The notes: generated from the letters alone by a model not told the origin. Positions 6,868 through 14,073 are shown, numbered from the stretch's first letter. The stretch is DNA of 14,716 nt from Bacteroidota bacterium (GCA_013202335.1 JABMQR010000106.1:1-14716); one strand, 5' to 3'. A program made the numbers and translations.

Positions 6868-8205
6868 ATGGCAAAGATAACATTTATGGGTGCGGGAAGT
6901 ACAATTTTTGTAAAAAACATTCTAGGAGATTCCATGCTTTCTCCTGCATTGCACGATGCACATTTGGCGCTCTATGACATAGACGGTACTCGGTTGAATG
7001 AATCTATGAAAATGCTTGAGACTATTAACGAAAATATTAATTCCGGTAGAGCAACAATTACCGGTCATTTGGGTGAGGAAAACAGGCGTGCAGCACTGAC
7101 CGGTGCTGATTATGTGATAAATGCTATACAGGTCGGAGGGTATGAACCCTCTACGGTTATTGATTTTGAGATTCCAAAGAAATACGGGCTGCAGCAAACT
7201 ATTGCCGATACCCTGGGTATAGGCGGAATTTTTCGTGCACTGAGAACAATACCGGTTGTTCTTGATTTTGCAGGTGATATGGATGAAGTCTGTCCGGATG
7301 CTTTGTTTATCAACTATGGAAATCCGATGGCAATGATAACCGGTGCGCTTCAGCAGGCTTCAAATATAAAGAGTGTAGGTCTCTGCCACTCGGTTCAGAG
7401 CTGTGCCGAACGCCTTCTGCAGCGACTTGATATTCCATTTGATACAGGATCACTTAACTGGAAAATAGCAGGTATCAATCATCAGGCCTGGCTCCTCTCT
7501 GTATCCGACAGCAATGGAAATCTTTATCCTGACATTCGTGAAAAGGCTGAGAAACTGAATGCCGCAGCACGTATGAAAGGAGCTGAAAAACATCATGATA
7601 TGGTTCGTCTGGAGATTATGAAACATTTTGATTATTACGTAACCGAATCATCTGAACACAATGCAGAATATATGCCCTACTGGATTAAGCATAGATATCC
7701 TGAGCTGATTGAAGAGTTTAATATTCCTCTTGATGAGTACCCGCGACGTTGTATTCAGCAGATAAAGGACTGGAAGGAGATGAGTAAGACTATGATAGGA
7801 AATTCTGAACTTACCCATACACGTACCAGTGAATATGGTTCCTACATCATGGAAGCCATTGAGACAGGTATACCTTATCGCATACACGGCAATATTCAAA
7901 ACAGGGGTTTGATCTCAAACCTCCCGTCACAAGCATGTGTTGAAATTCCTTGTCTTGTCGATCGTAATGGTGTCCAGGGGTGTTATGTCGGAGCCCTGCC
8001 GGAGCAGCTGGCAGCTTTGAATATGACAAATATCAATGTTCAGACGCTTGTTCTCGATGCAGCCCTGAATCACAGACGCAGCTCAATATACCATGCGGCT
8101 ATGCTTGATCCTCATACTGCCGCAGAGCTTTCCCTGGATGATATCAGAGCTATGTGTGATGAGCTGATTGAAGCTCATGGGAATTATCTGCCTGAATATC
8201 GGTAG
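6868..8205 (+). CDS. melA: GH4 alpha-galactosidase (NAD- and Mn-dependent)
   Basis: This 445-residue protein follows the Escherichia coli MelA pattern along its whole length. It has a Rossmann start KITFMGAGSTIFVKNILGD (residues 3-21), QVGGYEPSTVIDFE (88-101), QTIADTLGIGGIFRALRTIP (110-129), NYGNPMAM (149-156), the metal-ligand region GLCHSVQ (Cys173, His174), AGINHQAW (His205), and the MelA-type tail YHAAMLDPHTAAELSLDDI. GH4 enzymes cleave by NAD-dependent oxidation and elimination with Mn2+, so the enzyme is cytoplasmic and releases galactose from melibiose- or raffinose-type alpha-galactosides. I start at ATG 6868, with GGAGA (6858-6862) five bases ahead, rather than at TTG 6856, which overlaps that ribosome site. 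The full set of galactosidase motifs argues against alpha-glucosidase, alpha-glucuronidase or phospho-glycosidase members of GH4. It is the last gene of the operon. Confidence 0.95.
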   Translation: MAKITFMGAGSTIFVKNILGDSMLSPALHDAHLALYDIDGTRLNESMKMLETINENINSGRATITGHLGEENRRAALTGADYVINAIQVGGYEPSTVIDFEIPKKYGLQQTIADTLGIGGIFRALRTIPVVLDFAGDMDEVCPDALFINYGNPMAMITGALQQASNIKSVGLCHSVQSCAERLLQRLDIPFDTGSLNWKIAGINHQAWLLSVSDSNGNLYPDIREKAEKLNAAARMKGAEKHHDMVRLEIMKHFDYYVTESSEHNAEYMPYWIKHRYPELIEEFNIPLDEYPRRCIQQIKDWKEMSKTMIGNSELTHTRTSEYGSYIMEAIETGIPYRIHGNIQNRGLISNLPSQACVEIPCLVDRNGVQGCYVGALPEQLAALNMTNINVQTLVLDAALNHRRSSIYHAAMLDPHTAAELSLDDIRAMCDELIEAHGNYLPEYR

Positions 8206-8321
8206 ACGCAGGATTTTGGAAAAACCGTTTAGAAAATTTTGTTTGCGTATCAGGTATGGAATCCATTATTGAGTCCTGCGCAATAAATAATCGGCCATCA
8301 CCGGCTGGTTATGCAAAGGAC

Positions 8322-8351
8322 TAGATAATTGTATCTAAAGTATCCTATAAT
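8322..8351 (+). promoter_or_regulatory. Candidate promoter of the second lacI-type gene
   Basis: A perfect TATAAT lies at 8346-8351; the best -35 match at normal spacing is the poor TAGATA (8322-8327). Initiation about seven bases after TATAAT would fall almost on ATG 8359, so a transcript from this promoter would be leaderless or nearly so. Confidence 0.4.
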
Positions 8352-8358
8352 AGCTGTT

Positions 8359-9321
8359 ATGAGAGTAACCATCAAAGATCTTGCTAAAATCTCGGGTTTT
8401 GGTCTGGGGACAGTATCCAGGGTCTTAAATGGCAGTTCCGCTGTAAGCGATACAACACGCGAGAAGGTATTGGAAGTTGCCAGACGCTTGAAATATAAGC
8501 CCAACAAAACTGCTAAAATGCTTGTTACCGGCCAATACAATAACTCCACAATTGGTATTATTCTTCCTAAAATTACCCATAAGTTTTCTTTGAAAATACT
8601 TGAAGGTATCTATTCATGTTTAAATGAACGCGGATACAGTCTTTTGATCTTTAATGTGGGGAAACAGCGCGAAGAAATATTTCGACAGATTATGTATACC
8701 GATTTTACAGGGTTATTGGCTCTAGTTGATCCATTAACAGAAAACGAGAAACTGAGACTCAAGGAACATAACAATAAGTTTATTTATCTGGATCTTCATG
8801 AGAAGGGCGAGAATTCAATATATTTTGATAATTTTCATGGAGGCAGCCTTGCTGCGGATTACCTGATTGCTAAAGGCTGTAAACATATTGCATTTATTGG
8901 GGACCTCTCTGCTTCCCAACAGGAAATAGAGAGACTTTCCGGCTTTAAAGGACAATTGGAAACTAATCAAATGGATTTGAAGAGCGAATACTCAATTTCA
9001 CTCGATAAAGATGAAGCATATAGATTAACAAGTGATTTGATTAAGCAGGGCGATATTGATGGGATTTTTTACTATTGTGATATTCTTGCTCTCGGAGGTC
9101 TGCAGGCCAAAAAGGAGCTGAATAGTAGTATTCATATTATTGGGTATGATGATATATCTCCTACAGAGTACGTGAATCTTTCCACTGTCAGGCAGGATGG
9201 GGTGGAACTTGGTAAGCTTGGAGCACAGCAGATCGTTGATCTCATTGAGAGAGTTGTAAGGGATGGGGAGTCTTCTGTTAATGTATGCCTTGAACCTGAA
9301 CTGGTTGATCGCGGCAGTTGA
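8359..9321 (+). CDS. Second LacI-family transcriptional regulator
   Basis: This protein of about 320 residues has the LacI/GalR plan. The helix-turn-helix is TIKDLAKISGFGLGTVSRVL, the hinge YKPNKTAKML, and the C-terminal sugar-binding domain has GCKHIAFIGD, GIFYYCDILALGGL and IIGYDDISPTEYVNLSTVRQ. The recognition helix (LGTVSRVLNGSSAVSD) differs from that of the other LacI protein in the window, so it should bind another operator. TGGAAACGATTCCA just behind the gene is the best candidate. The start is uncertain. ATG 8359 gives MRVTIKDLAK but has no purine-rich ribosome site and sits right after a TATAAT. TTG 8329 adds ten residues and has AAAGGA at 8315-8320. No terminator clearly separates it from melA, so operon read-through is also possible. 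The regulated pathway is not evident. Confidence 0.92.
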   Translation: MRVTIKDLAKISGFGLGTVSRVLNGSSAVSDTTREKVLEVARRLKYKPNKTAKMLVTGQYNNSTIGIILPKITHKFSLKILEGIYSCLNERGYSLLIFNVGKQREEIFRQIMYTDFTGLLALVDPLTENEKLRLKEHNNKFIYLDLHEKGENSIYFDNFHGGSLAADYLIAKGCKHIAFIGDLSASQQEIERLSGFKGQLETNQMDLKSEYSISLDKDEAYRLTSDLIKQGDIDGIFYYCDILALGGLQAKKELNSSIHIIGYDDISPTEYVNLSTVRQDGVELGKLGAQQIVDLIERVVRDGESSVNVCLEPELVDRGS

Positions 9322-9340
9322 TCCTTTTTTGTTTCTCTAG

Positions 9341-9354
9341 TGGAAACGATTCCA
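9341..9354. promoter_or_regulatory. LacI/GalR-type operator, now without an adjacent target
   Basis: TGGAAACGATTCCA has TGGAA/TTCCA arms around a central CG, the standard LacI-family or cre-like form. It lies 20 bases after the second lacI-type gene. It would normally sit at a promoter of a downstream gene, but downstream there is now only about 70 bases and then an insertion sequence. A weak promoter-like pair (TCGACA 9389-9394, TATAAA 9411-9416) follows it. Confidence 0.55.
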
Positions 9355-9424
9355 GTTCAATTAGCCCTTAAGGCTGAAATTATCCATATCGACATGAAAT
9401 GCTTTAATTATATAAATACCATTG

Positions 9425-9430
9425 TCAACA
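9425..9430. repeat. Left 6-bp target-site duplication of the insertion sequence
   Basis: TCAACA directly abuts the outermost left end repeat and is repeated in the same orientation directly after the outermost right end repeat (10909-10914). Confidence 0.65.
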
Positions 9431-9519
9431 GTCAGCGAAAATGTCACCCTAAAGCCGGTTAACTCGTCAGCGAAAATGTCACCCTAAAGCCGGTTAACTC
9501 GTCAGCGAAAATATCACCC
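9431..9519. repeat. Three tandem copies of the IS left-end sequence
   Basis: GTCAGCGAAAATGTCACCC occurs at 9431-9449 and 9466-9484, and with one change (ATATC) at 9501-9519. Between copies lies an identical 16-base segment (TAAAGCCGGTTAACTC), so the first two units are exact 35-base direct repeats. The transposase stop codon is inside the innermost copy. These are probably multiple transposase-binding sites, or end copies accumulated by recombination. Confidence 0.85.
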
Positions 9520-10836
9520 CCTTACCGGTAATTTTTTTGTTTTGGACTTGCCACTAAAAATATACCAGGGAGAATTACTGTTAGCTGGAATATTCGGACC
9601 TTCTGCTACTCTTTTAGGAAGTATCTTCTTTTGTGGTTGTGACATCTTAGCAGTTCTCTGTGGAGTAGCAAGAAGTTCCGGAGTTAGCACAAACCCTTTG
9701 TACAACACCTTGATCCCAATGTACTTACTGATTGCTACAATAATAGTATCATGAGCAGTGGGGGAGACTCTTTGATCATTACAATGGCTGGGGAGCCGAT
9801 ATTTCTTTCCACCATAGGAGAACGAGAGTCCGGTATCAATCTTTCTGGTCTCCTGCCGGGAGAAGCTAACCTGCATCATTTCAGGATCTTGTTTGGGGAG
9901 ATACCGTTTCTCTTGGCTGACTGCCGGGACTGCAAACTTACGATTGTAGTAGGGAATGTAGTGTGTGAGAAACTCATTTGCTTGTTCAACCGTGGTAATC
10001 CCCTTTCGCTTCATATCTTTGGGAAGACGATCCTGTAAGGTTCCCCATAATCTTTCTATGGCCCCTTTAGCCTGTGCTGATCCGGCTATGATCAAGAGGA
10101 TTCCCAACTCTCTGGCTGCTCTGGCGAAGTGCGGCTGCTTTTCCCGTTTCCCGGCAAGTTCTTCTGCAATAGTGAGTTTTTGTTTCTTTACGCTATCATA
10201 GGCAAAGACGGTTCTTCCATCCGTATAGAATTCTCTTGGAAGATGAGCATCATGATTCATCTGGAACATAAGCTCGCAATACCCATCGAACGTCTCTTCC
10301 TTTTCGATATGTAGAGCCAGAACATGACCGGTGGCATCATCAATGGCGCCATGCAGATGCAGGTATGATCCTGTGTCCAACCAATCAAAAGAAGAAGCAT
10401 CCATCTGTGCCATCTCTCCTTCATGGAGCCGTGCATCTCTGGAACGATGTTTCTTCGGTCTGCGTTTTGCTTTTGGGGAGCGAATGCCTTGGCCTTTGAG
10501 AATGCGTGAAACGGTACTGACTGAGACAAAGACTCCTTTTTCTTCCGCTAATATATCAGTGGTATGAGTGAAGTTGTATCCTTGTAATGAGTTCTGGTAC
10601 AGCTCTCTGATTACGGTAGCAGTTTCCTCATCAAGGGCATTTGCTGGTGTATGGCCACGGCTTTTATGGAGAATGCTCAGTATTCCACCTGCTGTGGCTT
10701 GAGCTTTTATTCGTTGAACTTGTCTGATACTCAGAGTTAATAATTGTGCAGCTTGCGTATTGGTAATCCGATTAGCCAATAATTCTTCAACAATGGTCAC
10801 TTTTCTTGCATCCTGTTTTGTCATTTCAATTTTCAT
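9514..10836 (-). CDS. ISNCY/IS1202-family DDE transposase
   Basis: This 440-residue transposase has an N-terminal helix-turn-helix (about residues 10-48, with NTQAAQLLTLSIRQVQRIKA), a second DNA-binding region with a basic linker (PKAKRRPKKHRSRD, about 121-134), and a catalytic RNase-H-fold core. The DDE residues visible are Asp146 (AQMDASSFDW), Asp206 (FYTDGRTVF) and Glu261 (KGAIERLWGTLQDRL). The length and these signatures match ISNCY/IS1202-type transposases. The reading frame is intact, so the element may still be mobile. The purine stretch GGAAGG touches ATG 10836, so initiation at the next ATG (10824, MTKQDARK) is equally likely. The C-terminal end runs into the innermost left end repeat of the element. 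A TATACT at 10843-10848 (minus) may serve as its -10 box. Confidence 0.93.
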   Translation of the reverse strand: MKIEMTKQDARKVTIVEELLANRITNTQAAQLLTLSIRQVQRIKAQATAGGILSILHKSRGHTPANALDEETATVIRELYQNSLQGYNFTHTTDILAEEKGVFVSVSTVSRILKGQGIRSPKAKRRPKKHRSRDARLHEGEMAQMDASSFDWLDTGSYLHLHGAIDDATGHVLALHIEKEETFDGYCELMFQMNHDAHLPREFYTDGRTVFAYDSVKKQKLTIAEELAGKREKQPHFARAARELGILLIIAGSAQAKGAIERLWGTLQDRLPKDMKRKGITTVEQANEFLTHYIPYYNRKFAVPAVSQEKRYLPKQDPEMMQVSFSRQETRKIDTGLSFSYGGKKYRLPSHCNDQRVSPTAHDTIIVAISKYIGIKVLYKGFVLTPELLATPQRTAKMSQPQKKILPKRVAEGPNIPANSNSPWYIFSGKSKTKKLPVRG

Positions 10837-10863
10837 CCTTCCAGTATAGTGAGATTTTTAGAA

Positions 10864-10908
10864 GGGTGACATTTTCCCTGACGACTTATACCATGACATT
10901 ATCGCTGA
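10864..10908. repeat. Two right-end copies of the IS terminal sequence
   Basis: Read on the minus strand, 10864-10882 is GTCAGGGAAAATGTCACCC (one change from the left end) and 10894-10908 is TCAGCGATAATGTCA (one change). Their spacing is 27 bases, not the 35 found on the left. Confidence 0.75.
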
Positions 10909-10914
10909 TCAACA
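10909..10914. repeat. Right 6-bp target-site duplication of the insertion sequence
   Basis: TCAACA follows the outer right end repeat and is identical to 9425-9430. Joining the two flanks restores a continuous sequence running from behind the second lacI-type gene into the leader of the three-gene cassette. Confidence 0.65.
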
Positions 10915-10936
10915 AGATTTTTGATTTTTCATCCTC

Positions 10937-10963
10937 GCCCATCCGTGGGCTTGGTGATATACT
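10937..10963 (+). promoter_or_regulatory. Leader region of the ABC-3C cassette: small hairpin and -10-like box
   Basis: GCCCA and TGGGC (10937-10941, 10946-10950) form a 5-bp stem around a TCCG tetraloop. TATACT at 10958-10963 is a good -10 box without a recognisable -35 at normal spacing; the hairpin occupies that spacer. A promoter close to the first gene is plausible but unproven. Confidence 0.3.
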
Positions 10964-10987
10964 ATTAGAAATTTTAGGCGAGGTTAT

Positions 10988-11929
10988 ATGAATTACCCTT
11001 TATACAATTTAAATGATACAGAATTTGAAGAACTTGTAGGTTTAGTTTGCTCAAAAATATTAGGAACGGGTATAATTATTTTTTCACAAGGTAAAGATGG
11101 AGGGCGAGATGGGAAGTTTACCGGTATGGCAAATAATTTCCCGAGTAGTTCATCACCTTGGTGTGGTAAATTTATTATTCAAGCGAAACACACAACTAAA
11201 CCAAACAGTAGTTGCACGGATAGCGATTTTATTACTATTTTAAAAAAAGAACTGAAAAGTATCATTGAATTAAAAGAAGCCAAAAAAGTTGAATATTATT
11301 TATTATTTACAAATAGAAAATTAAGCGGTTTACAAGATTCAAAGATCGAGGATTTTATCAAGAGTAAAATTATTTTAGAAAACCGTATAATTGGTTTAGA
11401 GACAATTCAATTATTTTTGAAGAGCTATCCAGATGTCGTAAAATTAGCTAATTTAAATAAACTACTAATCCCTTTAGATTTTTATGAGGAAGATATTAGA
11501 GATACTATTATTTGTTTTACAGATTCAGGATATAATTCAAAGGATTTAATGGAAATTAAAGATAAATTCCTAAAGATTCCAATCAAAAATAAGAATAGGC
11601 TAAATTCTCTTTCAGAGGAGTATTTTGATAATGTCTTGAAAAAATCATATGTTCATTTTAATAAAATTGAAAGCTTTTTAGAAGATCCTATAAATTCGGA
11701 GTATAAAGAAAAATATGAAAATACAGTCTTAGATATACAAGAAAAAATTTCTATCAAAAGGAATGATTTCGCATACTTCGATGATGTACTCGCTTACTTA
11801 TATGACAAAATATTAGATGAATGTAGTGATAAGCTATTAAAGAAAAGACGATTTATCCGTACTTTTTTACATTTTATGTATGCAACCTGTGATATTGGTA
11901 GAAAGGTGGTAGATAATGTTACTACTTGA
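10988..11929 (+). CDS. ABC three-component system protein: Mrr-like nuclease fused to a C-terminal ABC-3C domain
   Basis: This 313-residue protein has two parts. The N-terminal 150 residues form a PD-(D/E)xK restriction-endonuclease-like fold. Visible elements are an early acidic helix (DTEFEELVGLVCSKI, residues 10-24), the metal-site loop GKDGGRDG (Asp41) and the QxK motif FIIQAKH (Gln65, Lys67), as in Mrr-type DNases. From about residue 205 there is a helical domain ending in RRFIRTFLHFMYATCDIGRK, which I recognise as the C-terminal domain type that joins effectors to ABC-3C complexes. The expected role is as the DNA-cutting effector, controlled by the ATPase of the same operon. GAGG four bases before ATG 10988 is the ribosome site. 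The stop overlaps the next gene by 14 bases. The sequence is strongly AT-rich compared with the sugar operon. The nuclease call is secure; the system role rests on architecture. Confidence 0.85.
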   Translation: MNYPLYNLNDTEFEELVGLVCSKILGTGIIIFSQGKDGGRDGKFTGMANNFPSSSSPWCGKFIIQAKHTTKPNSSCTDSDFITILKKELKSIIELKEAKKVEYYLLFTNRKLSGLQDSKIEDFIKSKIILENRIIGLETIQLFLKSYPDVVKLANLNKLLIPLDFYEEDIRDTIICFTDSGYNSKDLMEIKDKFLKIPIKNKNRLNSLSEEYFDNVLKKSYVHFNKIESFLEDPINSEYKEKYENTVLDIQEKISIKRNDFAYFDDVLAYLYDKILDECSDKLLKKRRFIRTFLHFMYATCDIGRKVVDNVTT

Positions 11930-12152
11930 TAAGCATACTGATCCATGTCTTTCTATAATAAATATTTCATCTTTAATTGTTGAATGCATATTAGAGGATG
12001 ATGTTGTTGAATATGATGTTTTACTTTCTACTGTTATTAGTAAAACCTCTGAGAAAGTAAAAAGTATATTTATATATGCTATTTCATTTTTATACTCCAT
12101 ACAAAAAATTGAGTATTTAAAAGAAACTGATTGTTTTAGGTTGTTGAAATGA
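11916..12152 (+). CDS. ABC-3C middle component (MC6-like small protein)
   Basis: This 78-residue acidic, hydrophobic protein has no catalytic motif. The opening LLLDKHTDPCLSIINISSLI and the closing FIYAISFLYSIQKIEYL resemble the small winged-helix-like middle components of ABC-3C systems, MC6 type from memory, which start with a xDKH/TKH segment and end with an ALxFLYxxGxI-type helix. Its start lies inside the preceding gene (14-base overlap) and its stop shares ATGA with the next gene (12149-12152), so all three are translationally coupled and probably made in fixed proportion. Its likely role is to bridge effector and ATPase. Without the neighbours I would call it hypothetical. Confidence 0.75.
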   Translation: MLLLDKHTDPCLSIINISSLIVECILEDDVVEYDVLLSTVISKTSEKVKSIFIYAISFLYSIQKIEYLKETDCFRLLK

Positions 12153-13921
12153 AAATATCTAGATTATATTCCAATAAGAATTTTAAAAACATTAAATTTA
12201 ACTTGATAGGCTTAAATGTCGTCCTGGGGAATATTTATGATCCAAAAAATTTAGAAACTGATTCACATAACCTAGGAAAATCGGTTCTTATAAAAGTTAT
12301 TGATTTTATACTTTTAAAAGAGATAAATGATAAAAGTAAATTTTTCCTAACCAAAGGAAATTTTTCTGGACAGGTTTTCTACGGTGAGTTTGCACTAAAT
12401 GATGGACGTTTTATATTAATTAAACGGGATGTAGATCAACAATCAAAAATATCATTGAAAATTAATGCTGAAAGGCTTAATGCATTTGATATGAATATTG
12501 ATTGGGATGAAGAAGAATTACCTATAAGAAAGGCCAAAGATATCGTTAATAATTCTTTAGGTTTTACAGTTTTTAAAAAATGGAATTATCGAAAATCAAT
12601 AAATTATTTTTTAAGACATCAGCATGATTATCAAGACTTGTTTAAGCTCAGTAAATTCCGTGGTCAAGACAAAGATTGGAAACCATTTATTTTTGATTTA
12701 CTGGGTTTTAATGGCAATATAATTTCTGAAAAATACCAGAAGTCTGAAAAAAAATTAATGCTTAAAACAAAAGTAAAGATATTAGAATCTGAGGCAGATA
12801 TACAAATAGAGGAAAAAGATAGAATTTTAGGGCTCATTGAGATAAAAAAAGAAGAAAGAGATCAAATTGAATCAGTAATTGATCAGTTTGATTTCAGCAA
12901 TCAAGAAGAAGAAATAAATGAAAATATTGTAGAGAATATTGAAGAAGAATTACAAGTATTGCATAGTCAAAAATATTTTTTGTCTTTGGAAAATAGTAAG
13001 ATTCGTAAATCATTGAATGAAAAAAATCTTACTGTCGATGTTGTAAAACTTGGAAAATTGTTTGATGAGATAAGTGTAGTGTTTCCAAATCAGATAATAG
13101 ATGATTTTACACGATTAATAAATTTCAATAAAGAAGTTACAGAAGAACGAAATGGTATTTTGCAAACAACATTTGAAAAAAATGAAAACGATCTTGAGCA
13201 GATTAATATTCAAATAGAATTACTAAATACAGATAAAGTTTCTAAATTAAATTATTTAACTGAATACGATACTTATAAAAAATTCAAACAGCATCAGAAA
13301 GAATTATCAAAAATTGAAGCAGATATTATTTATTTAGAAAAAAAATATAAAATAATTGATGACAGTTCAAATATTGTTGAAGAGATTGAAGAATTGGATG
13401 ATCAAATTAATAAGCTTATTAAATCTACTCATGACGAGATAAGCAAACAAAAGCATAAAAATATTAGGAAAATATTCAATGCTATATTAAAAGAAATACT
13501 TAACACAAACGCAATTCTTTCAATAAAGCAAAATAAAGAAGGGAATGTTGAATTTAATGCAAATATCCAAAAGCCTGCTGATTTAACAATTACTGAAGAG
13601 GATTTTGGAACATCTTATAAAAAATTAATGTGTATAGCATTTGATTTAGCATTATTAGAGAATTATTCAACTACATCTTTTTATAGATTTGCTTATCATG
13701 ATGGAGCACTTGAGGCTCTTGATAACAGAAAAAAAAATACTTTTTTAAATGTTTCACGAAGTAAATGTTATGAAAACAATCTACAACATATTATTACCTT
13801 AATCGACACTGACATACCTAGGGATAACACATTCAATCCAATTCCATTTGAAAAGGATGAAGTAATATTAAACTTGAATGATAAAGATGAATCAGGTGTA
13901 TTATTTGAGAAATATTTTTAA
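12149..13921 (+). CDS. ABC-3C ATPase, DUF2326 family (SMC/RecN-like)
   Basis: This 590-residue split-ATPase protein has coiled-coil arms. The N-terminal half-domain (about 1-190) has the P-loop in the form DSHNLGKSVLIKVIDFIL (residues 38-55, Lys44-Ser45), as in DUF2326 proteins where DSxNxLGKT/S replaces the usual GxxGxGKS. Residues about 190-450 are charged, Glu/Lys-rich heptad segments interrupted near 300-330 by the family-typical VFPNQIIDDFTRLINFN. The C-terminal half-domain has a signature-like EEDFGTSYKKLMCIAFDLAL (483-502) and a Walker B/D-loop region RFAYHDGALEALD (513-525). It is a cytoplasmic DNA- or nucleoprotein-sensing ATPase by family logic, expected to gate the nuclease of the first gene. 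Length, order and the ATGA overlap with the middle component all fit ABC-3C. Confidence 0.88.
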   Translation: MKISRLYSNKNFKNIKFNLIGLNVVLGNIYDPKNLETDSHNLGKSVLIKVIDFILLKEINDKSKFFLTKGNFSGQVFYGEFALNDGRFILIKRDVDQQSKISLKINAERLNAFDMNIDWDEEELPIRKAKDIVNNSLGFTVFKKWNYRKSINYFLRHQHDYQDLFKLSKFRGQDKDWKPFIFDLLGFNGNIISEKYQKSEKKLMLKTKVKILESEADIQIEEKDRILGLIEIKKEERDQIESVIDQFDFSNQEEEINENIVENIEEELQVLHSQKYFLSLENSKIRKSLNEKNLTVDVVKLGKLFDEISVVFPNQIIDDFTRLINFNKEVTEERNGILQTTFEKNENDLEQINIQIELLNTDKVSKLNYLTEYDTYKKFKQHQKELSKIEADIIYLEKKYKIIDDSSNIVEEIEELDDQINKLIKSTHDEISKQKHKNIRKIFNAILKEILNTNAILSIKQNKEGNVEFNANIQKPADLTITEEDFGTSYKKLMCIAFDLALLENYSTTSFYRFAYHDGALEALDNRKKNTFLNVSRSKCYENNLQHIITLIDTDIPRDNTFNPIPFEKDEVILNLNDKDESGVLFEKYF

Positions 13922-13931
13922 AGAAAATATA

Positions 13932-13955
13932 ATAGCGAATATACGATTTTGCTAT
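13932..13955 (+). terminator. Weak stem-loop after the ABC-3C cassette
   Basis: Arms 13932-13939 (ATAGCGAA) and 13948-13955 (TTTGCTAT) pair over 8 bp with one G-U and an 8-nt loop, starting 11 bases after the ATPase stop. There is no U-run, so it is at best a weak terminator. Confidence 0.3.
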
Positions 13956-14020
13956 GCTTTACCCAAATTGGTCTGATGAAAACTTCACATTATCGCGGAA
14001 CGTTATGTGCTGCATATGGC

Positions 14021-14059
14021 GTGAAAAACCGGTCACTGGGGCGCTCAAAAGTGGTCACC
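14021..14059. repeat. Iterated IS21 end motif
   Basis: GTGAAAAACCGGTCAC (14021-14036) and CTCAAAAGTGGTCACC (14044-14059) are two related copies, 23 bases apart, of an A-run followed by GGTCAC. They are of the kind bound by IS21-type transposases. Confidence 0.5.
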
Positions 14060-14073
14060 GAGCGTTGAATAGC

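Larger units (their letters stand above)
9431..10908 (-). mobile_element. Complete ISNCY/IS1202-like insertion sequence, about 1.48 kb
   Basis: The element contains one intact DDE transposase gene on the minus strand. Its termini are inverted: 9431-9449 reads GTCAGCGAAAATGTCACCC, and the complement of the right edge reads TCAGCGATAATGTCA (10894-10908). It is flanked by the direct repeat TCAACA, consistent with the 5-6 bp duplications known for one IS1202 subgroup. The ends are iterated inward: three copies on the left with a period of 35 bases, two on the right. If the innermost copies were taken as the ends, the element would be 9501-10882, but then I see no duplication. The outer boundaries are therefore preferred. 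Confidence 0.75.

Noticed and set aside
8207..8280. CGCAGGA (8207-8213) and TCCTGCG (8274-8280) as a terminator after melA
   Set aside because: The 7-bp stem would close a loop of about 60 bases and is not followed by a T-run, so it is too weak to call.
9303..9335. GATC...GATC followed by TTTTTT as a terminator of the second lacI-type gene
   Set aside because: Only four base pairs can form and the stem lies inside the coding end; the T-run alone is not enough.
9431..9519. Three regularly spaced 35-base repeats, superficially like a small CRISPR array
   Set aside because: The spacers are identical, the repeat equals the inverted terminal sequence of the adjacent insertion sequence, and no cas gene is near.
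10257..10567. Additional open frames over the transposase gene
   Set aside because: They overlap the catalytic core of an intact DDE transposase in other frames and have low-complexity translations.
10895..13996. ACATTATCGC occurs on both sides of the ABC-3C cassette (10896-10905 and 13987-13996), as if the cassette had attachment-site repeats
   Set aside because: A shared 10-base word is expected by chance many times in a window this size. The first copy is part of the IS right end, and similarity fades outside the core.
13985..14012. CACATTATCGCGGAACGTTATGTG resembles an integron attC core end
   Set aside because: GTTATGT does not fit the GTTRRRY core consensus well, no matching inverse core lies upstream, and the region fits better as the edge of the IS21 element.
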